A DNA stretch of 64,000 bases. Origin: JAAFHZ01 sp964247085 (GTDB lineage Bacteria > Cyanobacteriota > Cyanobacteriia > Cyanobacteriales > Chamaesiphonaceae). Where the stretch lies: positions 62,001 to 126,000 of the forward strand of contig CAXTSX010000001.1 of the NCBI GenBank assembly GCA_964247085.1. The letters run 5' to 3'. Under the pieces are notes generated by a model that saw only the letters and a list, made by a program, of their open reading frames with translations, was not told where the DNA came from and did no database searches. This document shows, piece by piece, positions 33,654 through 43,049 of this stretch (the first letter of the stretch is position 1; every line of letters starts with the position of its first letter). The translations under genes were made by a program, and so were the position numbers.

Positions 33654-34652
33654 CTAAGACAAGGCATAAATCCGGCCATCCGGCATCATTGCTTCACTTA
33701 AATTTGCCCCCACCATGTTAGCACTACTCATTTCCGCCCGCAGAAGATTAGCTTTACTGAGATTGGCATCTTCCAAATTGGTTTTGGTCATGTGACACTC
33801 ACTCATTTCCGCCCCGGTCAGATTGGCAAAACAAAAAATAGTGCGCGTTAAATCAGCTTTACCCAGTCGGGCTCGCGTCAGATCTGCATAACTTAAATCA
33901 CTGCTGCCCAACTTAATGCCAGTCATCACCGCTTGTTTTAAGATCACCTTGGTCATGTTGCAGGCAGTGACCTTCGCTCTTTCCAGCTTTACATTAGTCA
34001 AATTAGCCTCTGGTAAAATTGTTTCATGCAAGGTCGCTTCTGTTAAAAAGGCATTGCTCAAATTCGCTCCGGTCAAATTCGCTCCGGTTAAATCGACTCC
34101 CCGTAGATTGGCCTCGGTTAAATTCGCGAAGGAGAAATCGGCTTTGGCTAAATTTGCGCCAGCCAAATTCACATTTCGCAAGTCGGCGTACTGCAACTTA
34201 GCACTGCGCAAATCAGAACAATTTGCTCTTTTCTCGGCTCTTAGATTAGCACCACGCAAACAAGCGCCCATCAAATTGGCACCACTCATCTGCACTCCCC
34301 GCATGTCGGCTTCCATGAGGTTGGCATCCATCAAATTCACCCAAGTCATATCGGCATTTTGCAGATCAGCGGACTGAAGGCTGGCTCCATGCAAGTCAGC
34401 ATCCCGGAAATTGGCATGTTGTAAGCCCGATTTAATCAGCGTTGCTCCACTCAGTTTGGCTCCCGTAAAGTTGGTGCGGGTGAACTGGGCACGGTTCAAG
34501 TAGCTATAGGTTAAATCACTTTTACTGAGATTGGCATCGTTTAAAACAATATCGATCAAATCTTGAGCCATTAAACTAATTCCACTCAGCTCGGCGCGGC
34601 TGAAATCTCGCTCACCACCTTCATAACTCCCTAGTAGCTCTGCTGCCTTCAT
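33654..34652 (-). CDS. pentapeptide-repeat protein
   Basis: 332-aa protein made almost wholly of A(D/N)LxX pentapeptides ('LQHANFRDADLHGASLQSAD', 'GANLTGANLSNAFLTEATL'), at least 50 consecutive units forming a long right-handed quadrilateral beta-helix. It begins 'MKAAELLGSYEGGERDFSRA', a common cyanobacterial opening for this type. No signal peptide or membrane helix. A regular antisense open frame across the repeats is a by-product of their periodicity. Function unknown; DNA-mimic or scaffold roles are known for other pentapeptide proteins. Confidence 0.88.
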   Translation of the reverse strand: MKAAELLGSYEGGERDFSRAELSGISLMAQDLIDIVLNDANLSKSDLTYSYLNRAQFTRTNFTGAKLSGATLIKSGLQHANFRDADLHGASLQSADLQNADMTWVNLMDANLMEADMRGVQMSGANLMGACLRGANLRAEKRANCSDLRSAKLQYADLRNVNLAGANLAKADFSFANLTEANLRGVDLTGANLTGANLSNAFLTEATLHETILPEANLTNVKLERAKVTACNMTKVILKQAVMTGIKLGSSDLSYADLTRARLGKADLTRTIFCFANLTGAEMSECHMTKTNLEDANLSKANLLRAEMSSANMVGANLSEAMMPDGRIYALS

Positions 34653-34724
34653 AAGATTTTGCTGATATTTATATAAAGTTAATATGTGTTTAATGTGCCC
34701 AAATATTTCTCGTCAACTGTCAGC

Positions 34725-35438
34725 CTAAACAGTAACGGCGGCGACTGGCTTGGTCTGTTTTTGGTAGAGAGGAACCAAGGATTGAATCAGACCGGTAGCA
34801 GCCCTACCATATTCTTCAATGTCGGGCAACTGCACTACCGCCGCACTAATCGCGGTTTCAATATCGTCCAAACTGGCGTAATTAGTAATGAGATGCGCTA
34901 GTAAGTTATCTAGCAAATAATCATAAATAGTGCGCGGATCAGAAAATTCTTCAGGAACAAGAGTGAGGTGCAAGAGCGTTTTTACTCGCAGGGGATTAGC
35001 GTAACTCATCACGCTTTGACGCAATTCAAAAACGTTATATTCGATCGGCTTTCTTTCTACCACAATTGGAATAATGGGTTGGCTAAGAACCGTAGGCATT
35101 TGATGAATAGAGAGATCGGTGGAGTATTGTCGATGAAACTCTGGATACATTTGCCCGAGGCTGCTATAAATAATTTTGGCCACTGGCACGTATTCTTGGG
35201 GCTTGTTGACTGTTTTGAGGAGATTAAATAGTCTCTCTTTTAGCTCGCCATGGGTATTGATTTCTTTAACTAGATATTCTGTAAAGTGATGACAGTTGAT
35301 CGATCGCAAGAAATCGGGGTCGCGTTCCCAACGATCGGTACACAGGCAGTACAGCATTTTCTTGATTTGCAGAGAATGCTCGTGGTGTTCCAGATAGGCC
35401 ACTATCTGATCGAAGATTTCTCGATTATGAATCTGCAT
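34725..35438 (-). CDS. conserved hypothetical cyanobacterial protein
   Basis: 237-aa soluble, mostly helical protein with no recognised motif. It starts at the ATG 'MQIHNREIFDQI', 10 bp after the stop of the UPF0182 gene; an upstream start at 35540 would overlap that gene by 92 bp and is unlikely. The N-terminal part ('IKKMLYCLCTDRWERD') is basic with two Cys; the C-terminal part ('DPRTIYDYLLDNLLAHLI', 'DIETAISAAVVQLP') is helical. Close spacing suggests cotranscription with UPF0182. Function not assigned. Confidence 0.7.
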   Translation of the reverse strand: MQIHNREIFDQIVAYLEHHEHSLQIKKMLYCLCTDRWERDPDFLRSINCHHFTEYLVKEINTHGELKERLFNLLKTVNKPQEYVPVAKIIYSSLGQMYPEFHRQYSTDLSIHQMPTVLSQPIIPIVVERKPIEYNVFELRQSVMSYANPLRVKTLLHLTLVPEEFSDPRTIYDYLLDNLLAHLITNYASLDDIETAISAAVVQLPDIEEYGRAATGLIQSLVPLYQKQTKPVAAVTV

Positions 35439-35448
35439 ACGGTAGGTA

Positions 35449-38205
35449 TCACGAAGGTGGAGAAGAAATAGCCGGGAAAATAGACTGGAGAGCTTGGGTA
35501 AGAGTTTTGGCCATGACAATGCGATCGCGATAAACCACAATCACTCGACCAAGGGTGGGCAGACCATTTTGTTGAGCTTCCAGATATAACGGTTCTACAT
35601 ATAGCAGAGAGCGTTCGATCGGAATCACCAATAAATTACCTTGCACCGCTTGTACACCCTGGCGATTCCAAAGCGAAATTTGCTGAGAAATCACTGGGTC
35701 TTGGTTAATTAACGATTCAATTTGTTCTGGACCATAAACCAGTTGCTGCTTGGGAAATTGATAAAGCAACAGCTTTCCATATTGTTCCCCGTCTGCCCGC
35801 GCCGCTAACCACGCAATTAAATTTGTTCGTTGACTGGGCGTAAAAGGAGAAAGCAGCACAAATTCAGCCCGGGGTGTCTTGGGTAACTTGGTAATTAAAT
35901 AATAGGGTTCCACCACCTGAGCCTTGCCAGCATATATTTCCTGGGGGATTTGCCAGAGATCTTCTCGGTTATAGAAAACCTGGGGATCTTGCATATGATA
36001 GGTACGCAACCGATCGGATTGCATCCGAAACAAATCACTCGGGTAGCGTAAATGTGCTCGTAAGGTCACCGGCATCTGCGCGATCGGCTGCCACATCTGG
36101 GGTAAAAGTCGTTGCCAAGTCCGCAGAATGGGATCTTGCGGATCGCTGACGTAAAACTGCGGCTGGCCATCATAGGCATCAATGACGACTTTGACAGAAT
36201 TACGAATGTAGTTAATGCCGTTAGCACCGGGATCGGCGTAGGGATAGTGATTGCTGGTACTATACCCATCTAAAATCCAAAATAAATGATTGGCTGTAGT
36301 CGCGGTTCCCGGAGCCACTACTAAGTAAGGATCTTGATCAAACCGTAACCAGGGAGCCAGTTTTTGCACCCGCTCCGTAATTTGGCGATGTAGGAGAACC
36401 TTAGTTTGGGGGGTAAAGTTGGTGGTCAGTAGCACCTGCCAATCTTGTAAGTAGCGAGCGATAATCCAACGTCGCCACCAATTGTTCAAGCTCACTCCAC
36501 CTTGGCCATCATAGGTATTGTAGGCATTTTTATCCCCGCTGGGATAGTCGAATTCGGGAACGCGGGTGGGGGTGAAAATATAGTTATCAGCGACTTCTCC
36601 GTAGTAAATCCGAGGTTGTTCCACATCGACCACTGGGTCACTAGCCGGTAAGTCTCCGTTACCCGCCCCAATATCTTTGACTAAATAGTCTGGTAGACCA
36701 CCAGCTGCAGCCCGATTGACGGGGCTGACCGTAAAACCATAGCCATGGGTATAGACCAAATGTCGGTTAACCCAAGTTTGAGCTTTGGCGGTGAGGTTAT
36801 CGATGTCTAGTTCCCGCGCCGATAGCATCACCTGCTGGTTTTCTTGCTGAATGGGATATCGATCGATATCGGCATTGGCAAACTTGTAGTAAGGACGAAT
36901 CTGTTGTAGTTGGCGGTTGCTTTGCAGCAAAGGGCGAGCATCCCACAGCCGAATGTTCTTAATCGTCTGGTCGTTGTTGGCAATATCCTGCGCCGTCAGC
37001 TGGCCAGTAGGATCGAAGGTTTTGGTTTCAATGCGATCGAGTTCAAAGGCTTGGCGAGTGAAGGCAATGCTGCGCTGAATGTAGGGTTTTTCTTGAGCCA
37101 ATTCGTTGGGTTGAACGATCGATCGTTGCATGATCGTGGGTAATGCCAGACTACTACCAATCAATAAAAGTATTACACCTAGCCCCCACCGCCAATTTTT
37201 TAGCCCCCACCCCGGTCGAATCGCCAGCAGCAATAGATAGATACCAAGGGCACAGCTCCCGATGATCCACAGGTTATCGATCGGCAGATGCACTCGCACA
37301 TCGGTAAAGCCCGCTCCGTAAACTACCCCGCGTTGGGAATAAAGCAGCTGGTAACGAGCCAGGACAAAATGATCGGCCAGCGCCCCAGCCACCGCACTGC
37401 TTAAAATCAGTAAATGACGACGTTGAGCTGGAGCAAAATCAACCAAAAAGCCATTACTAAAATGCGGTCGGAGGTAGAGAAAGACAGTAATGAATAAAGC
37501 GGCCCCAGTCAGGCTCAGCAAATATTGATCAATTAGCTCCCGTACTGGTAGATCAAAAATATAAAAGGCAATGTTTTGATCGAATACTGGTTCGGTCTGG
37601 GGAAAGTTGGTGGGCGCGAGAGCTGGTAAAACCAACTGCCAATGGGTTGCCCAATAATAGCCCCCACCCACAGTAAGAGCCACAATCAAGAGGGATAAGC
37701 CCCCGGCTGTCCAAACTAAGGTGCCGATCGACCAGAGCAAGATGAGGGCGATCGAGAATGCTGCCGCGAGTGGGGGAAGTTGCAGTAGTTGCCAACCGTG
37801 GGCAGCGATGCCACTTAGAACCAACAAACTACCACCACCAGTAATTAATAACAGCCGCAGGTCGAGCAATGGCTGCAATGCTGGTCGCATTGGTAATGGT
37901 TCAGCGAGGAGAGCAAAATTGGCTGTGCGATCGATTGGCGTAACTTGCCACCGCTGAGCCACATAATAGTTACCACCCATCCACAAAGCCGCTAGACCAC
38001 CGCCTAGTAAAGCCAAACAGACCTGGGATTGGATTTGTAGCCAATAATTCTGGGTATAGCCCAATCCTTGAAACCACCATAGATCGGTAAAGATAATCGC
38101 TAGCGTGCGATCGATCAGCCCCAATCCAATTAACAATACCCCAGCAGGTACCAGCCATTTTTTAACGAATCCGGTCAACATTTTGCTCCCAACTTTGACC
38201 ATCAA
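35449..38205 (-). CDS. UPF0182 family large membrane protein
   Basis: 918-aa protein: about seven hydrophobic helices in the first ~330 residues ('LVPAGVLLIGLGLIDRTLAI', 'VWTAGGLSLLIVALTVGGGY'), then a large soluble domain with the family's conserved 'YIQRSIAFTRQAFELDRI', 'HGYGFTVSPVN', 'YYGEVADNYIFT', 'VKVVIDAYDGQPQFYV' and 'LLSPFTPSQRTNLIAWLAAR' segments. Family function is not established; a transport or envelope role is only suspected. Length fits cyanobacterial homologues. Its promoter lies beyond the inverted-repeat element at 38242-38362. Confidence 0.88.
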   Translation of the reverse strand: MMVKVGSKMLTGFVKKWLVPAGVLLIGLGLIDRTLAIIFTDLWWFQGLGYTQNYWLQIQSQVCLALLGGGLAALWMGGNYYVAQRWQVTPIDRTANFALLAEPLPMRPALQPLLDLRLLLITGGGSLLVLSGIAAHGWQLLQLPPLAAAFSIALILLWSIGTLVWTAGGLSLLIVALTVGGGYYWATHWQLVLPALAPTNFPQTEPVFDQNIAFYIFDLPVRELIDQYLLSLTGAALFITVFLYLRPHFSNGFLVDFAPAQRRHLLILSSAVAGALADHFVLARYQLLYSQRGVVYGAGFTDVRVHLPIDNLWIIGSCALGIYLLLLAIRPGWGLKNWRWGLGVILLLIGSSLALPTIMQRSIVQPNELAQEKPYIQRSIAFTRQAFELDRIETKTFDPTGQLTAQDIANNDQTIKNIRLWDARPLLQSNRQLQQIRPYYKFANADIDRYPIQQENQQVMLSARELDIDNLTAKAQTWVNRHLVYTHGYGFTVSPVNRAAAGGLPDYLVKDIGAGNGDLPASDPVVDVEQPRIYYGEVADNYIFTPTRVPEFDYPSGDKNAYNTYDGQGGVSLNNWWRRWIIARYLQDWQVLLTTNFTPQTKVLLHRQITERVQKLAPWLRFDQDPYLVVAPGTATTANHLFWILDGYSTSNHYPYADPGANGINYIRNSVKVVIDAYDGQPQFYVSDPQDPILRTWQRLLPQMWQPIAQMPVTLRAHLRYPSDLFRMQSDRLRTYHMQDPQVFYNREDLWQIPQEIYAGKAQVVEPYYLITKLPKTPRAEFVLLSPFTPSQRTNLIAWLAARADGEQYGKLLLYQFPKQQLVYGPEQIESLINQDPVISQQISLWNRQGVQAVQGNLLVIPIERSLLYVEPLYLEAQQNGLPTLGRVIVVYRDRIVMAKTLTQALQSIFPAISSPPS

Positions 38206-38241
38206 ACAGCTTGATCTGATTTTAGACTATTTAGGAGTGTC

Positions 38242-38362
38242 TACTTTTCAGGTCAAGGTCAGGCTTCCTAATTTCTTTTTCTTATCAATTCTCTTCCAGC
38301 AGTTTTATGACAGATCACTGCTGGTTATTTTGTTCGCGTAGCATTCCTGACCTGAAAAAGTA
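38242..38362. repeat. nested inverted-repeat element between UPF0182 and miaB
   Basis: Outer arms TACTTTTCAGGTCA (38242-38255) and TGACCTGAAAAAGTA (38348-38362) are complementary except for one extra A. Inside are the arms CCAGCAGT (38296-38303) and ACTGCTGG (38317-38324), a perfect 8-bp stem with a 13-nt loop. The left outer arm is followed by a second copy of the AGGTCAGG core. The layout is like a small MITE or a dispersed palindromic repeat, but a terminator of miaB (minus strand) or a regulatory fold is equally possible. Confidence 0.5.
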
Positions 38363-38375
38363 CTGGAAAAGCTAA

Positions 38376-39725
38376 CTAATCCAAAATCACTAATTCCCCA
38401 GTTAAGCTAAAAGGCCGTACCGTCGTGATTTTCACTGGTACCGTTTTTCCCTGCAACTCTTGAATATCCCCCACGAAAAACGTTAACCGGTTGCCCCGGG
38501 TACGTCCCAACACCTGCGTTGGATTCTTCGGATTCTGAGCTTCCACTAAAATTTCCTCAGTTCTGCCCAAATAACGCTGCGACCTTTCTTCAGCCTGCCG
38601 CCGCCCCAGTTGATTAATTTGTTGCAGCCTGTCAACCTTCACTTCTTCGCTTAATTGATTGTCCCACAGCGCCGCTGGTGTGCCTGGTCGAGGCGAATAG
38701 GCGGCGGTATTTACCATGTCAAAGCCAATATCGGACACCAGCTGTAAGGTATCTGCAAACTGCGCCTCAGTTTCACCCGGGAAGGCCACAATAATATCGG
38801 TACTAATTGAGGCATCGGGCAGTAGTTCACGGATATTATTAATAATTCTGCGATATTTTTGGTGGGTATAACCCCGCGCCATTGCTTGCAAAATATCGTT
38901 ATTACCGGACTGAATCGGGATATGAAAATGCTCACAAACCTTGGGCAACTCGGCACAGGCTTTAATCAATCGATCGGTAAAATACCGAGGATGACTGGTG
39001 GCAAAGCGTAGTCGATCGATCCCCGGTGCATCATGAACAAAGTACAGCAAATCAGTAAAGGTATGCAGATTTTGACCATCGGGCTTGGAACCAGGCAAAT
39101 CCCGACCGTAGGCATCAATGTTCTGACCTAGTAAGGTAATTTCTTTGTAGCCTTGATTACCTAGATCAATCATCTCCGATCGAATGGCCTCTGGAGTGCG
39201 GGACTGCTCCACCCCACGTACCGACGGCACTACACAGTAAGTACAACGTTCGTTACAGCCATAGATCACATTTACCCAAGCCGAGACGGCGCTATCGCGG
39301 CGAGGCTTAGTAATGTCTTCTAGGATATGGATTTGCTCGGTAGCTAAGACTTGTTGACCATTAAAAACTTGCTGGAGTAATTCGTCAATACGGTTGGCAT
39401 GTTGGGGACCCATCACCAAATCTAGCTCCGGCACCCGCCGCAATAGAGCTTCGCCTTCTTGCTGGGCTAAACAACCAGCCACTACCAAAGTCAAGCTGGG
39501 ATCGACCTGTTTTCGTTCAACCTGCCGACCTAGATAGGAATATACTTTTTGCTCGGCACTATCCCGAATAGTACAGGTGTTGTACACAACCAAATCGGCA
39601 GCAAAGGGATCTTCTGACCACTGAAACCCCATCGATTCCAGAATACCTCCCATGCGTTCGGAGTCGGCTTTGTTCATCTGACAGCCGAAGGTGGTGATGT
39701 GGTAGTGACGGGGGCTAGTGGCCAT
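38376..39725 (-). CDS. miaB: tRNA-2-methylthio-N6-dimethylallyladenosine synthase
   Basis: Radical-SAM methylthiotransferase that converts i6A37 to ms2i6A37 in tRNAs reading UNN codons. The 449-aa protein has the N-terminal [4Fe-4S] cysteines ('FGCQMNKADSE', 'YNTCTIRD', 'VAGCLAQQE'), the radical SAM triad 'CNERCTYCVVP', and a C-terminal TRAM domain ('ILVEAQNPKNPTQVLGRTRG'). All expected cysteines are present and length is standard. It appears monocistronic, with the inverted-repeat element just past its stop. Confidence 0.96.
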   Translation of the reverse strand: MATSPRHYHITTFGCQMNKADSERMGGILESMGFQWSEDPFAADLVVYNTCTIRDSAEQKVYSYLGRQVERKQVDPSLTLVVAGCLAQQEGEALLRRVPELDLVMGPQHANRIDELLQQVFNGQQVLATEQIHILEDITKPRRDSAVSAWVNVIYGCNERCTYCVVPSVRGVEQSRTPEAIRSEMIDLGNQGYKEITLLGQNIDAYGRDLPGSKPDGQNLHTFTDLLYFVHDAPGIDRLRFATSHPRYFTDRLIKACAELPKVCEHFHIPIQSGNNDILQAMARGYTHQKYRRIINNIRELLPDASISTDIIVAFPGETEAQFADTLQLVSDIGFDMVNTAAYSPRPGTPAALWDNQLSEEVKVDRLQQINQLGRRQAEERSQRYLGRTEEILVEAQNPKNPTQVLGRTRGNRLTFFVGDIQELQGKTVPVKITTVRPFSLTGELVILD

Positions 39726-39879
39726 TGGGGGAAAGTTAGAGGGTGGGCTTTACTATTTTGGCACTAACTGTTGATTTCGGTGTCGATTCCTGCCGCGACA
39801 GAATCTAGCAATTGCTCACTATCCTTTTCTTTTTTCGACTCAGCTGGATACTCTGACACTATTAATCCACTGCGATGGC

Positions 39880-41250
39880 TTAGATTACCCGCAAAACCAC
39901 CGCCGTCATATCGTCACTTTGCTCCTGTTTATCCCCGGCAAATATCTGAATTTTGCTAAAGATGTGATCAATAATTTGCTGAGAATGATGGTACCTCTGA
40001 CAGGCATCGATGAAAGCCGTTTGCAAATTCTCCTCATCAAACCGTTCGCCATTTTCATTGGCTGCATCAGTCAGACCATCAGTGAAATACATCAAGACAT
40101 CACCGGATTCCAACTGAATTTTACTCTCTCCATAGGTGGTTTCCGGATCAAGGCCGATCAACATGCCAGGAGTATCTAGCATGGTCAGCTGAGGGCTAGT
40201 CGATCGCCATAACAAGGGTGGATTATGAGCAGCATTACTGTAGCTGAGCATCCGAGTCTTCGGATCGTACTCGGAGTAAAACAAGGTCACAAAGCGGCTG
40301 GAATTTTCCAGATCGATGTACATCACCCGATTTAAGTGCTGCAAAATCTGGGCAGGGGGGTTGCCATTTAAAACTTCCGCTCGCAGCATTCCTCTCGTCA
40401 TAGTCATGATCAGACCAGCTGGTACCCCTTTTCCCATTACATCGCCGATCGCAATGCTCCATTTATTATCTCGATCGAGCTTTTGACTACTACTACTCAA
40501 CCGATCGTAATTGGCCGGAATAAAGTCATAATAATCACCACTCACTCGATTGGCATTTTTATAACAGGCGGTCACCTCCACACCCGGAATATCTGGGCAT
40601 TGACGAGGCAATAAACGTTCTTGAATCTCTGCCCCAATTTCTACTTCCTGGTTCAAAAGATCGCGGCGGCGGAGTTCGACGGTTAACTCATCATTAATGA
40701 CTGCGACCGCCGTTTGGTCGGCAACAATTTGCAAGAGTTTTTGCCGATCACTACTCCAAGCATAATCGGGTTTATCACTGAAGACATATAGGCAACCCCG
40801 CTCGCCATCGTCCATCACAATTTTTACCGGAAAAAAATCGATGCGCTTTTCATTCCCCAGCTGAAGTAAATTCTGCTGTAATTCAGCTTCAAATTCTGGC
40901 CAGCAAATTGTGTTACTCGATCGATCCCCTAGCATTGATAAAGTTTGTCGTAAAGACTGCTCAATACTTTGGTTGACTTGTTCACAGTTGGTTTTATTTA
41001 CATTTCGGCAGTAAAACTCTTGAGCCGGTGGCTGACCATTTTTCCGAAAAAGAACTACCAAACCCGCATCAGCATCAGTAATCCGCGTGATCATCGAAGG
41101 CAAAATTTCCAGATACTGATTCAAGTTCTTAAAATTGCGCAGAGCAAATCCCAAGGATTCTAGAATGACATGAATTCTCTCTTGTTTTTGGTTAGCCAAG
41201 TTAACAACTGGCTCCTGTAAATTTAAAACTGGATTGCTCATGACTGTCAC
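39880..41250 (-). CDS. GAF - SpoIIE/PP2C phosphatase (RsbU-like)
   Basis: 456-aa signalling protein. Residues ~25-200 look like a GAF sensor ('LEILPSMITRITDADAGLVV', 'QKLLQIVADQTAVAVINDEL'), then a linker helix and a PP2C SpoIIE-type phosphatase from about 215: 'YYDFIPANY', 'IGDVMGKGVPAGLIM', 'SNAAHNPPLLW', 'LMYFTDGLTDAANENG' and 'DDMTAVVL'. The metal-binding Asp residues are kept, so it is likely active on a phosphorylated anti-sigma antagonist or similar protein. It lies at the end of a DUF502-nusB-ftsY-PP2C run that is conserved in many cyanobacteria as I recall, but 121 bp after ftsY. Confidence 0.9.
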   Translation of the reverse strand: MTVMSNPVLNLQEPVVNLANQKQERIHVILESLGFALRNFKNLNQYLEILPSMITRITDADAGLVVLFRKNGQPPAQEFYCRNVNKTNCEQVNQSIEQSLRQTLSMLGDRSSNTICWPEFEAELQQNLLQLGNEKRIDFFPVKIVMDDGERGCLYVFSDKPDYAWSSDRQKLLQIVADQTAVAVINDELTVELRRRDLLNQEVEIGAEIQERLLPRQCPDIPGVEVTACYKNANRVSGDYYDFIPANYDRLSSSSQKLDRDNKWSIAIGDVMGKGVPAGLIMTMTRGMLRAEVLNGNPPAQILQHLNRVMYIDLENSSRFVTLFYSEYDPKTRMLSYSNAAHNPPLLWRSTSPQLTMLDTPGMLIGLDPETTYGESKIQLESGDVLMYFTDGLTDAANENGERFDEENLQTAFIDACQRYHHSQQIIDHIFSKIQIFAGDKQEQSDDMTAVVLRVI

Positions 41251-41330
41251 TCAATATCAGGAAAACCCGACGTAAAATCGTTGAGCTGCCTAGCAGCCTA
41301 CAATACATTGTTACTTCTGGGTAGTATTAA

Positions 41331-41346
41331 ATTGAATTAATTCAAT
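41331..41346. repeat. 16-bp perfect palindrome between ftsY and the phosphatase gene
   Basis: ATTGAATTAATTCAAT is a perfect palindrome centred in the 121-bp spacer, 85 bp before the phosphatase start and 26 bp after the ftsY stop. It is AT-rich and not followed by a T-run, so an operator for a dimeric regulator is possible. No known cyanobacterial regulator consensus is met (NtcA, for example, needs GTA-N8-TAC). Confidence 0.35.
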
Positions 41347-41371
41347 AACCCTGGGTTAATCTCCGCTCAGG

Positions 41372-42958
41372 CTAGCTGCTGAGTAAGGCTTCTACAAATT
41401 CATAGCTAGAGAAGGGTCGCAAATCTTCAATGCCCTCACCAGCACCAATGAAGCGAATGGGCAAGCCCAACTGCTGAACAACGGCTAAAGCCACCCCGCC
41501 TTTGGCAGTGCCATCTAGCTTGGTCAGGACTACTCCACTGAGCTTGGCAGCTTCGGCAAAAACCTGTGCTTGACGCAAGCCATTTTGACCCAGGGTCGCA
41601 TCCAACACCAGTAGCGACTCAATCTGGGCATCACCAGCTTGTTTATCAATAATCCGGCGCATTTTGCCCAGCTCATCCATCAAATTCTTTTTATTTTGCA
41701 GACGACCAGCGGTATCGACCAATAACAGCTCGGTTTTACGGGCTTTGGCGGCGGCGATCGCATCAAAAACCACGGCGGCGGGGTCGGTATTTTGACCAGG
41801 ATTGGCAATGACTTCAATATCACTGCGCTGCCCCCAGACCTTAACTTGATCGACAGCTGCTGCCCGGAAAGTATCCGCAGCCGCAATCAGACAGCGATAG
41901 CCCGAAGCTTTGCTCATATGGGCAAGTTTGCCAATGGTGGTAGTTTTGCCTACGCCATTGACACCAGTGAGTAGCCAAATATTGAGCACGTCTTTGGTGG
42001 GTATAAAGTCGATCGCATAGTCCTGTTGAAACGGTTTATCTAACAAATCCCGCAGAATTTGCTTGAGATAGGCGATCGCTTCATCCGGTGGCAAGGTTTC
42101 GGCGCGGAGCTTGTCTTGCAGTAAACCCACAATATAATCGGTGGCCTCAATACCTACATCGGCCTGCAAGAGGAGGGTTTCGATCGCCGCTACGGCATCG
42201 GCATTCAATGGCCCTTGGCCAATCAATCCTTTGACTTGATTAACTAGGCTGAGCCGGGTTTTATTTAAGCCCTGGCGCAGTTTTTTCAGCCAGTCAATTT
42301 CCGCCAAAGAAACTTCTTCAGGGCTGCGGCCTTGATCGGCTAAGACCTTGGCTGACCATAAGAATTCATCATCTAAAACAATTTCTTCTTCAACTGGAAC
42401 CTCGATCGACTGTTCTTTGAGAGCCGCAAGTCTTTCTTGAGCAGAGCGATCCGTTGCCCAGGCTGGGATTGTACGCTCTGTGGCGACATCCGCCGAGGGA
42501 GTTGGATTAGAAGTTGCCTGATCTGCTGCCGATGGTTCGTTGGCTGCTGCTGTCGCTGGTTCCGGCTGCTCAGTTACGACTGGTAAAAGAGTTGTGTGCT
42601 CCGTAGTAACCGGCTCTGCTGTGTCTGAGGCAATTTCTGGGACTGTGTTGGCGGTGTTGGATTCTGGTGGGCTAGGCTCCGCAACAGTCTCGGCGATGGC
42701 CGATACCGGTGTATCGGTATCAGCTATGGTGTTAGCCTGTTGCTGCTTAATATTTTGGTAAGCAGCCTTTGCCCAAGCCAGAGTATCTGGGTCAGTTTTA
42801 CTATCACTGGTGTCCGTAGCAGCAGGCGCTGCAGCCTCCTCCACTACGGCTACTTCTACGGCAGCCACATCCTCCGTGGAGGATGTGGTGGGGTCTTCGG
42901 TCGCAGTTTCTACCGGAGTGGGGTTATTAAATTGGCGACGGAACCAGTTGAATACCAT
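41372..42958 (-). CDS. ftsY: signal recognition particle receptor FtsY
   Basis: SRP receptor GTPase that docks ribosome-SRP complexes at the membrane. The 528-aa protein has a ~200-residue acidic, Thr/Ala/Glu-rich A domain (membrane-association region; starts 'MVFNWFRRQF'), then the NG domain: 'LLTGVNGVGKTTTIGKLAH' (G1), 'AAADTFRAAAVDQV', 'LLVDTAGRLQNK' (G3), 'LTKLDGTAKGG' (G4) and 'FIGAGEGIEDLRPF' (G5 region). All G motifs are intact. The A domain is longer than in most bacteria. It is 91 bp downstream of nusB on the same strand. Confidence 0.96.
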   Translation of the reverse strand: MVFNWFRRQFNNPTPVETATEDPTTSSTEDVAAVEVAVVEEAAAPAATDTSDSKTDPDTLAWAKAAYQNIKQQQANTIADTDTPVSAIAETVAEPSPPESNTANTVPEIASDTAEPVTTEHTTLLPVVTEQPEPATAAANEPSAADQATSNPTPSADVATERTIPAWATDRSAQERLAALKEQSIEVPVEEEIVLDDEFLWSAKVLADQGRSPEEVSLAEIDWLKKLRQGLNKTRLSLVNQVKGLIGQGPLNADAVAAIETLLLQADVGIEATDYIVGLLQDKLRAETLPPDEAIAYLKQILRDLLDKPFQQDYAIDFIPTKDVLNIWLLTGVNGVGKTTTIGKLAHMSKASGYRCLIAAADTFRAAAVDQVKVWGQRSDIEVIANPGQNTDPAAVVFDAIAAAKARKTELLLVDTAGRLQNKKNLMDELGKMRRIIDKQAGDAQIESLLVLDATLGQNGLRQAQVFAEAAKLSGVVLTKLDGTAKGGVALAVVQQLGLPIRFIGAGEGIEDLRPFSSYEFVEALLSS

Positions 42959-43049
42959 GGAAATAAACGGGTTTTATAAAAATAGATATCACATCATATC
43001 CGATTCCGGCAGCGGCATCAGAGAGGATTAACGGTGTAGCAGGGTACGG

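Noticed and set aside
33916..34377. 153-codon open frame on the plus strand
   Set aside because: It lies fully antisense to the pentapeptide-repeat gene; its Lys/Phe/Ala periodicity is the reverse complement of the repeats.
42540..42979. Ser/Val/Ala-rich plus-strand frames
   Set aside because: They are antisense to the low-complexity A domain of ftsY and have no independent support.
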